This document shows, piece after piece, positions 1-5,372 of a stretch of DNA of 8,932 nucleotides. Source of the stretch: Opitutales bacterium (GTDB lineage: Bacteria > Verrucomicrobiota > Verrucomicrobiia > Opitutales > Intestinicryptomonadaceae); assembly GCA_021641325.1 (NCBI GenBank), contig JAJXPD010000047.1, forward strand, positions 4,521 to 13,452, read 5' to 3'. The notes below the pieces were generated by a model, which was not told the DNA's origin, made no database searches, and saw only the letters and a program-made list of their open reading frames with translations. The first letter of the stretch is position 1. The number at the start of each line of letters is the position of its first letter. A program made the position numbers and the translations under genes.

Positions 1-1304
1 CGTTTGGCTGCCTCCTGGTTTCCCAAGTCCGCGGAGATTCTCAAAAACTTTTGCATCTGCTTAGGGGTGATATCATGGCTGGAATAAGACCAACCACCAC
101 CTGTCGCAAGATTTAGATAAAAATCTGCCCTTTCGGTAATTGTTAGCTTGTCGAGCAGCGACTTGGCAAGTTTTTCGTCTTTCGGGAAACCGTCGATTCC
201 CAGAATAAGCCGCCTTGCAATATTTTTCAAAATCCACTGATCTTGAATCTTCGGAAGGAATTTTTTCAGCGCCTGCGAGAGTTTTTCGGAATCGCCGATT
301 TTTGCATAATAACAAATCAACATTACGGAGGCTCTGACATATGAAATTTCGGCGTCAAAGGGAGCAACTTCCTCCATCAATTTAACCGCCTTGGCGCGGT
401 TGGGGCTACTTAAAAAACCGTCGGGGATTGTATCCATACTGGTATTTTGGTCTCCGTATAACCAGTACGAAAGGAGGGAGTTTTTTTCGTACAAGTTAAG
501 TTTCCCCATTTCGTAAAGCTTTTCGAGCTGCTCGGCGGCAAGCTCTTCCATTCTGAAATTCTCAAAAGCACTTCTCAATTCACTTGCCCTTCTGTCGGGC
601 GGAAGGGTATCGAGGACTTTTTTCGCCGCTTCAAATTCCTTTTTATACTGCGGATCGTTCATAGTCAGAACATACATCCGCGTAGCCGCGAACGCGTCGA
701 GTTCGTCGGCAAATTTCGAAAGAAACCCGATAAGCCGTTTTTTTGAAATGCCCTCTACTCCCCTATTTTTGAGCGTAGAGTAATCAGACACCGCATTCCA
801 CGGCTGAAATTCCCGATTCCAATATCCGTCCGAATCCCAGATTTTCTTTGCGATGTCCTCCCTGCCCATGTCGCAAAGCCACAATATTGCGCCGCCGAAA
901 ATATACCGGTTGTCTTTCGTAAGAACCGAATAGGTCTCGGCGTCGAGCTTGGGATAGATTTTGTCGGGCGCGGAAAACACGGCTTCCGCGAAGTCGGGGT
1001 TTGCGACTTTTTCGAACTGCGCCCTGTCGCCCGCCAGAAAATAGATGTTGGCGAGCCTGTCGCGGGCGTATGAGCTTTTTTCGCTCTTCGACTTCAAGTC
1101 GGCAACGAGTTCGTCGAGCTTTTTCCGCGCCGCGGCGTCGGTCTTTGCGAGTTCCACAAGCGGCGAAACGTATCCGAATTTCTCGTATGCCGCCGACGCC
1201 GCTTTGAGTTTGTCCGAACCGAACATTGCCGAATAGTCGGCGTCCGCTCCGAAAAGCGGCGAGATTAAAAACAATAATGCGGGGTATAACATCGCTCTTT
1301 TCAT
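1..1304 (-). CDS. Exported helical-repeat protein of unknown function (3' end off left edge)
   Basis: The frame is open from the ATG at 1304 to the left edge: 434 codons with no stop, so the C-terminus is missing. The N-terminus has a lysine/arginine start, a hydrophobic stretch (about residues 5-18) and a plausible signal peptidase I site after Ala20 or Ala22 (ADA|DY), so the product is probably exported to the periplasm or beyond. The rest is rich in Lys, Glu, Leu and Ala and looks almost wholly alpha-helical, as in TPR-like solenoids. The last visible residues (ISADLGNQEAAKR) resemble the A-helix/turn of a Sel1 repeat. No catalytic motif is recognised. A second ATG four codons in (Met5) could also be the start, but the first keeps the basic n-region. 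The gene follows the metF terminator and has its own candidate promoter. Its distal part is more AT-rich than its start and than the neighbouring genes. The reading frame is secure; the function is unknown. Confidence 0.85.
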   Translation of the reverse strand, partial: MKRAMLYPALLFLISPLFGADADYSAMFGSDKLKAASAAYEKFGYVSPLVELAKTDAAARKKLDELVADLKSKSEKSSYARDRLANIYFLAGDRAQFEKVANPDFAEAVFSAPDKIYPKLDAETYSVLTKDNRYIFGGAILWLCDMGREDIAKKIWDSDGYWNREFQPWNAVSDYSTLKNRGVEGISKKRLIGFLSKFADELDAFAATRMYVLTMNDPQYKKEFEAAKKVLDTLPPDRRASELRSAFENFRMEELAAEQLEKLYEMGKLNLYEKNSLLSYWLYGDQNTSMDTIPDGFLSSPNRAKAVKLMEEVAPFDAEISYVRASVMLICYYAKIGDSEKLSQALKKFLPKIQDQWILKNIARRLILGIDGFPKDEKLAKSLLDKLTITERADFYLNLATGGGWSYSSHDITPKQMQKFLRISADLGNQEAAK

Positions 1305-1311
1305 ACGGACG

Positions 1312-1339
1312 AGTTTAAACCTGCCGTTCAAAGTGTAAA
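1312..1339 (-). promoter_or_regulatory. Candidate sigma-70-type promoter of the left-edge gene
   Basis: On the minus strand there is a -35-like TTTACA (1339-1334), a 16-base spacer and a -10-like TAAACT (1317-1312). The -10 box ends 7 bases before the ATG at 1304, which would put the transcription start at or next to the start codon. It lies between the metF terminator and the gene, where a promoter is needed. The -10 is only a 4/6 match, so this is a moderate guess. Confidence 0.35.
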
Positions 1340-1341
1340 GC

Positions 1342-1372
1342 AAAAAAAACGGCGTCCCGCTATGGAACGCCG
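1342..1372 (-). terminator. Intrinsic terminator of the alr-metF operon
   Basis: On the minus strand, arm CGGCGTTCC (1372-1364) pairs with GGGACGCCG (1358-1350): nine base pairs including one G-T wobble, around a five-base loop. Eight T's follow directly (1349-1342). It begins 22 bases after the metF stop codon and separates the operon from the left-edge gene. Confidence 0.9.
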
Positions 1373-1394
1373 CTTCGAAAAAATGCGCTGTCTG

Positions 1395-2270
1395 CTATCT
1401 TCCGCGTATGATGTGCGAAAGCCTTATCGCCGATTCCGCGCGGTTTAGAATATACAAGTGTATGCCCGCAACTTTGCGCTCTTTAAGCTCGGCAATCTGC
1501 TCCTTCGCCCAGTCCAAGCCGACCTGCGCTCCGCCGTCTTCGGGCGCGGCGCGGAGGCGTTCCACGAGCGCGTCGGGAATCTGCGTGGAGCACATCGACT
1601 TGAAGTTCATCACCTGTTTGAGCGACAGCGCGGGGAGAATGCCCGCAATCACGGGCTTGTCGATTCCCGCCGCGCGGCACTTGTCCACGAAGTTGAAGAA
1701 ATGCGAGTTTTCGAAAAACATCTGCGTTATGACGAAATCCGCGCCCGCGTCGATTTTGCGTTTGAGGTTGTCGATGTCGGCGTCGAGCGAAGCCGCTTCG
1801 GGGTGTTTTTCGGGATAGCCCGCGCAGCCGATTCCGAACTGAGGGTGGCGCGACTTCACAAATTCCACAAGCTCGTTCGCGTGCTTGAAGCCGTCGGGGT
1901 GCGGCACGAACGCCGTTTCGCCCTTCGGAGGGTCGCCGCGCAACGCCATGACATTGCGGAAGCCCGACTTTTCGAAGCGGTCGAGAATGGCGGCGATTTC
2001 GTCTTTGGAATGTCCGAGGCACGTGAGGTGCGGCATGATTTCGAAGCCGAAGATGTCGCGCAAAAGCTCGCCGTAGTCGAGCGTGCGCTCGCGCGTGGAG
2101 CCGCCCGCGCCGTATGTAATAGACGCATAGTCGGGCGAAAGCTCCTGCAATTTTTTAGCCGTACGCAGAATCTGGCGCGCGCCCTCCTCGGTTTTCGGCG
2201 GGAAAAATTCGACCGAAAACACGGTCCTGCCGTCCGCGAATTTGTCTTTTATATTTCGATTGTTTTCCAT
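1395..2270 (-). CDS. metF: 5,10-methylenetetrahydrofolate reductase
   Basis: This 291-residue cytosolic flavoprotein should reduce 5,10-methylene-THF to 5-methyl-THF, the methyl donor for methionine synthesis. It matches the short bacterial MetF form (about 296 residues in E. coli), a single TIM barrel without the eukaryotic regulatory domain. Visible motifs are VEFFPPKT with the conserved acid Glu21, SITYGAGGST (50-59), HLTCLGHS (81-88), ALRGDPP with Asp113 (the FAD-interacting Asp120 equivalent), CAGYPEKHPE (149-158) and ITQMFFE with Gln183, the folate-binding glutamine. The ATG is preceded by GGAG with a 10-base spacing. It begins 19 bases after the alr stop, so the two are almost certainly cotranscribed. 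There is no room for a separate promoter or S-adenosylmethionine riboswitch, so methionine control would have to act elsewhere. folC, 1.7 kb away, shares the folate theme. Confidence 0.97.
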   Translation of the reverse strand: MENNRNIKDKFADGRTVFSVEFFPPKTEEGARQILRTAKKLQELSPDYASITYGAGGSTRERTLDYGELLRDIFGFEIMPHLTCLGHSKDEIAAILDRFEKSGFRNVMALRGDPPKGETAFVPHPDGFKHANELVEFVKSRHPQFGIGCAGYPEKHPEAASLDADIDNLKRKIDAGADFVITQMFFENSHFFNFVDKCRAAGIDKPVIAGILPALSLKQVMNFKSMCSTQIPDALVERLRAAPEDGGAQVGLDWAKEQIAELKERKVAGIHLYILNRAESAIRLSHIIRGR

Positions 2271-2289
2271 GCAAAAATTTCTCCGTATC

Positions 2290-3378
2290 TTATTTTAATA
2301 TTCTGTCCACCCTGCGCGGAATGGCGACCATGGTTTCCCACGGAATGCGGCTTGTCCAGCGGCTGTAATCGGCGAGGGAAATTTCCGCGCCGTTCTGCTC
2401 GCCGATGAACGAGACTTCGTCGCCGACGTGCGCGTCGACGCCGCTTACGTCGATGTACATTTCGTCGAGACCCACGCAGTCCAAAATCTTGCAGCGTTTG
2501 CCGCCCACGAGCACGCGGGCGTCGGAATTGAAGCCCGCGGGGACGCCGTCGGCGTAGCCCGCGCAGACCGAGGCTATTTTCTTTCCGCCGCGCTCGCCCA
2601 CAGCCAAAATCCGCGCCTTGAACGCGAGCACGGAGCGCAGCCCCAAAGACTCGAAACCGCCGCCGTCGTCGAACGGATTTATGCCGTACTGCACAAGCCC
2701 CATGCGGACGGCGTTCAGCGGCGGCTCAATCGGAATATAGCTAAGCCCCGCGCTGTTGTGGATATGCAAAAGCATGTCGGGCGAGCCGTATTTGCACACG
2801 ACTTTCCTGAAAATTTCGACCTGCCCGAACGTGTAGTCTCTGTCGGTGTCCGCGCTCGAAAGGTGCGAGAATATACCGTTGATTTTCAGGTGCGGCAGCG
2901 AGAGGATTTTCGGAAAAACCTCGTCCGCCTTTTCGTGCCAGACGCCCGCGCGACCCATGCCGGTGTCGAGCTTGATGTGCGCACCGAGGATTTTCCCGCG
3001 CTTTGCGGCGAGTTCGTCGAACGCCTGCGCCTCGGCGTACGACGAAACCGCGGGCGTTGCGCCGTAGTCGAAAACCAGCGGGCGCTCCTCTTTGAGAATC
3101 GGGCTGAGCACCAGAACCTGCCTGTCTGAGACGACCTCGCGCACGCGCGACGCCTCGTAGAGGTTCGCCACCGCAAACAAGTCAGCCCCGCCGCGCAGAA
3201 AGCGGACGAGCGCCTGCGGCATGCAGTGCCCGTAGGCGTCCGCCTTCACGACCGCGACGTATTTCACGCCCTTCGGAAGCGAATTCTTAATGCTCCTGAC
3301 GTTCGATTCGAGCCTGTCGAAATCGACCTCAATCCACGACCTCAAAATATGCTTGTTCACGATTTTATCAGCGACCAT
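2290..3378 (-). CDS. alr: Alanine racemase (PLP-dependent)
   Basis: This enzyme interconverts L- and D-alanine in the cytosol, supplying D-Ala for peptidoglycan. From the ATG at 3378 it has 362 residues, the usual size. The N-terminal barrel carries AVVKADAYGH, with the PLP Schiff-base lysine at Lys45, followed by KLDTGMGRAG (136-145), FSHLSSAD (170-177), HIHNSAG (205-211) and RMGLVQYG (225-232). The C-terminal beta domain carries CAGYADG with catalytic Tyr275 of the second subunit. The usual Met of the GRVSMDQ-like loop is Leu304 (VGLDEM). The frame stays open upstream to an ATG at 3543, but that extension is arginine-rich, unlike the family and overlaps yraN, so I chose the start just before the conserved IEVDFDRLESNV. 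GGGAG lies 12 bases upstream as a possible ribosome site. A TTGACA (3404-3399) could be a -35, but no convincing -10 follows. It is the first gene of an operon with metF and diverges from yraN. Confidence 0.97.
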   Translation of the reverse strand: MVADKIVNKHILRSWIEVDFDRLESNVRSIKNSLPKGVKYVAVVKADAYGHCMPQALVRFLRGGADLFAVANLYEASRVREVVSDRQVLVLSPILKEERPLVFDYGATPAVSSYAEAQAFDELAAKRGKILGAHIKLDTGMGRAGVWHEKADEVFPKILSLPHLKINGIFSHLSSADTDRDYTFGQVEIFRKVVCKYGSPDMLLHIHNSAGLSYIPIEPPLNAVRMGLVQYGINPFDDGGGFESLGLRSVLAFKARILAVGERGGKKIASVCAGYADGVPAGFNSDARVLVGGKRCKILDCVGLDEMYIDVSGVDAHVGDEVSFIGEQNGAEISLADYSRWTSRIPWETMVAIPRRVDRILK

Positions 3379-3423
3379 TTTTTTACAATTCTCCCGCGTG
3401 TCAAATTCAAACGCCCAAAAAAC

Positions 3424-3452
3424 TTGACCGCCGCCCGACCAACGCCGATTAT
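3424..3452 (+). promoter_or_regulatory. Candidate yraN promoter
   Basis: A -35 TTGACC (3424-3429, 5/6), a 17-base spacer and a weak -10 GATTAT (3447-3452) stand six bases before the yraN ATG at 3459. No Shine-Dalgarno sequence lies between, so the message would be leaderless or nearly so. The site is in the 80-base divergent alr/yraN gap. Confidence 0.4.
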
Positions 3453-3458
3453 CGCCCC

Positions 3459-3857
3459 ATGCTCGAACGCCTTTTTGAGATTTTCCGCCGAAACGAAACG
3501 CCCGCCGCCCGCATAGGCAGGCTGGGCGAAAACGCCGCCGCAAAATTTCTGGCGGGCGAGGGAATGAAAATCGTCGCCCGAAATTTCAGAAGCGGGCACG
3601 GCGAAATCGACATCGTGGCGCGGGACGCCGGCTGCCTCGTGTTCGTGGAGGTCAAGACGCGCTCCGAAAACGCGCTTGTTGACGGATACTACGCGGCGGT
3701 GTCGAAAAAGAAGCTCGCCGTTTTGCGCAAATGCGCCCGCGCGTTCATGTCGCGCATGCCGAACAAGCCCGACAACTGGCGTTTCGACGCCGTGGAAGTG
3801 CGCCACGACCGCGACGGCAAACCCGTCTCCGTAAGGCATTTTCCGAACGTGGGCTAA
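3459..3857 (+). CDS. yraN: YraN family (UPF0102) endonuclease-like protein
   Basis: The 132-residue protein matches UPF0102/YraN in length (about 120-131 residues) and in every family hallmark. These are RLGENAAAKFL near the start (Gly23-Glu24), an ARN at 40-42, HGEIDIVARD with Glu49 and Asp51, and FVEVKTR with Glu64 and Lys66. The D-(E/Q)xK arrangement is that of the restriction-endonuclease-like fold, so a nuclease or Holliday-junction-resolvase-like activity is predicted, but the cellular role is not established. It is cytosolic with no signal peptide. It is the only plus-strand gene in the window, divergent from alr and convergent with folC, so it is probably monocistronic. The ATG at 3459 gives the family's normal N-terminus and lacks an obvious ribosome binding site. 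Confidence 0.95.
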   Translation: MLERLFEIFRRNETPAARIGRLGENAAAKFLAGEGMKIVARNFRSGHGEIDIVARDAGCLVFVEVKTRSENALVDGYYAAVSKKKLAVLRKCARAFMSRMPNKPDNWRFDAVEVRHDRDGKPVSVRHFPNVG

Positions 3858-3913
3858 GCAGGCGCGGAGGATTAGTTCCACCGATTTTCGCCCTGCGGAG
3901 AAAGCGTAATTTC

Positions 3914-3950
3914 AAAAAATCCACGCGCCGATTTCGTCGGGGTTGCGCGG
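3914..3950 (-). terminator. Terminator of folC, possibly bidirectional with yraN
   Basis: The region between the convergent yraN and folC stops contains an imperfect hairpin (3921-3950), with arms CCACGCGCCGA and TCGGGGTTGCGCGG on the plus strand around loop TTTCG. It has one mismatch and a small bulge. On the minus strand it is followed by ATTTTTT (3920-3914), three bases beyond the folC stop. A weaker T-rich stretch (CTTTATTTG) follows on the plus side and could serve yraN. Confidence 0.6.
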
Positions 3951-3952
3951 CT

Positions 3953-5275
3953 TTATTTGTACGGAATGTCTTGGAGATTGTCGGACTCTCCGCCCGACAG
4001 CGCGGCGAGAACTTCGCCCGCGAGGTAAATCGAGCCTGTCGAAACAATGGTCTCTCCGCGCGAGACCGCCGCGCACGCGTTGCCCGCCCCGAAAACGTCG
4101 GAAACTTTCGCCTCTACAATCTCGACGGGGCATTCGCCGAGGCACTTTCTGAGCGCGGCAAAGCCCAATGCGCGGGGCTGGTCGGGAACGAGCAAAATTA
4201 TTTTCCGCGCGTATTTTTTCACCACTTTGAGCAGCGGCACGGCGCGTTCCTCGCCCAAAACGCCCACCGCGATTACGGGGCGCACAGACTTCGGCAGCGA
4301 CGCCAAGTTGCTTTCGAGAGTCCGCGCCCCCTCCTCGTTGTGCGACGCGTCGAGAATCAACTCCGCGCCGTTCGCGAGCGGAATTTTCTGCCAACGCGCC
4401 GCCCACGAAACGTCGAGCAGCGCGGAACGTGCGGCGGACTCCTCCAAGCGCGAGAATATTTGCGGCGCAACGCCCGCCGCCGCGCGTTCGCGCAAAACCC
4501 TTGCGCACAAAACGGCGGTCGCGGCGTTCCTGCGCTGGTAGTAGCCGTAGAGCGAAGTTTCGGGCAGGTCGGAATCGTTCGGGAAAAAGTCCGCCGCCTT
4601 GTAGAGCGGCGCGTGTTTTTCAGCCGCGACCTCCTCCGCAACCCGCATTGCCTCTGGCGGCAAAAATCCGCAAACGACGGGCACGCCCTCCTTTATTATC
4701 CCCGCCTTTTCCCGCGCAATTTCCGCCACGGTAGAGCCGAGCATTTGAATGTGGTCAAGCCCCACGGAGGTTATCACGGAGAGTTCGGGAAGAATGATGT
4801 TTGTGGAGTCGAGCCTGCCGCCCAAGCCGACTTCTACTACGGCGCAATCGACGTTTTTTTCGGAGAAATAAAGGAACGCCGCCGCCGTCATGTATTCGAA
4901 AAACGACGGGTATTCGGCGATGTTTGACGGGTCGAAAACCGAGTCCGCAACTCCGCGCAGTTTCGCCGCGTAGCCCACGAGGTCGGGCTTCGAAACGGGA
5001 ACGCGGTTCACCTGAATGCGCTCGCCCAAATACGTCAGGTGCGGAGAGGTGAACATGCCGACGTTCAGCCCGCGCCCGCGCAAAACGCGTTCGAGCATTG
5101 CGCAGACGGAGCCTTTGCCGTTCGTCCCTGCGACGTGGATTTTCGGGTAGCCGTTCTGCGGGTTTCCGAGCGCGGCGCAGAACGCGCGAATGCGGTCGAG
5201 CGAATACTTCGAGCCGGCGTTGCGCAGCGCGTAGAGGAAATCCTCTGTTTTTTCGAAAGCGGAAAAGTCGTTCAT
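3953..5275 (-). CDS. folC: Folylpolyglutamate synthase / dihydrofolate synthase
   Basis: This Mur-ligase-family enzyme adds glutamate to dihydropteroate and/or gamma-linked glutamates to folates with ATP hydrolysis in the cytosol. Length is 440 residues, against about 420-430 for the family. The P-loop is HVAGTNGKGSV (47-57), followed by FTSPHLTYLGERI (75-87, the mobile omega-loop region), EVGLGGRLDSTN (148-159), TSVGLDHIQMLG (169-180) and AREKAGIIKEG, whose Lys190 corresponds to the carbamylated lysine. YYQRRNAATA marks the end of the central domain, and LILDASHNEEGA opens the C-terminal domain where DGAHN or DVAHN is usual. Whether it has both activities cannot be told from sequence alone; no separate folP or folA is visible here. 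It starts 97 bases after the rhamnosidase gene with its own candidate promoter. I chose ATG 5275 because the alignment-worthy sequence begins within a few residues. Confidence 0.96.
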   Translation of the reverse strand: MNDFSAFEKTEDFLYALRNAGSKYSLDRIRAFCAALGNPQNGYPKIHVAGTNGKGSVCAMLERVLRGRGLNVGMFTSPHLTYLGERIQVNRVPVSKPDLVGYAAKLRGVADSVFDPSNIAEYPSFFEYMTAAAFLYFSEKNVDCAVVEVGLGGRLDSTNIILPELSVITSVGLDHIQMLGSTVAEIAREKAGIIKEGVPVVCGFLPPEAMRVAEEVAAEKHAPLYKAADFFPNDSDLPETSLYGYYQRRNAATAVLCARVLRERAAAGVAPQIFSRLEESAARSALLDVSWAARWQKIPLANGAELILDASHNEEGARTLESNLASLPKSVRPVIAVGVLGEERAVPLLKVVKKYARKIILLVPDQPRALGFAALRKCLGECPVEIVEAKVSDVFGAGNACAAVSRGETIVSTGSIYLAGEVLAALSGGESDNLQDIPYK

Positions 5276-5287
5276 TTTAAACGGCGC

Positions 5288-5316
5288 ATTTTGAACCCGA
5301 CCGCCCGCCGCTTCAA
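5288..5316 (-). promoter_or_regulatory. Candidate folC promoter
   Basis: The minus strand has TTGAAG (5316-5311), exactly 17 bases, then CAAAAT (5293-5288). Only 12 bases separate the -10 box from the folC ATG, with no Shine-Dalgarno sequence, so the leader would be about five bases. The word AATGCGCCGTTT (5290-5279) that overlaps the end of this promoter recurs in the rhamnosidase promoter. Confidence 0.45.
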
Positions 5317-5324
5317 CGCTAAAA

Positions 5325-5352
5325 TTGCGAAGCGGCGATTTTCACCGCCGCT
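5325..5352 (-). terminator. Weak terminator-like hairpin after the rhamnosidase gene
   Basis: On the minus strand AGCGGCG (5352-5346) and CGCCGCT (5337-5331) form a perfect seven-base-pair stem around an eight-base loop, 20 bases after the rhamnosidase stop. The T-rich part that follows (TCGCAATTTT) is delayed and short, so termination may be partial and some read-through into folC is possible. Confidence 0.4.
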
Positions 5353-5372
5353 CCCGCCGCGTTTTGCGGACT

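Noticed and set aside
73..315. 80-codon minus-strand frame near the left edge
   Set aside because: It lies in another frame within the long open frame of the left-edge exported protein and has no features of its own.
2271..2289. Methionine-responsive riboswitch before metF
   Set aside because: Only 19 bases separate alr and metF, and the 80 bases before alr show no S-adenosylmethionine aptamer-like structure.
1458..2408. 316-codon plus-strand frame antisense to metF
   Set aside because: It runs through the metF/alr junction opposite two well-supported genes and has no recognisable motif; it is an antisense shadow.
3379..3543. N-terminal extension of alr from an upstream in-frame ATG at 3543
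   Set aside because: The 55 extra residues are Arg/Gly-rich, unlike alanine racemases, and overlap the 5' end of yraN. The conserved protein begins just after the ATG at 3378.
3731..4927. 398-codon plus-strand frame overlapping yraN and antisense to folC
   Set aside because: It starts inside yraN in another frame, crosses the yraN/folC terminator region and is arginine-rich with no domain.
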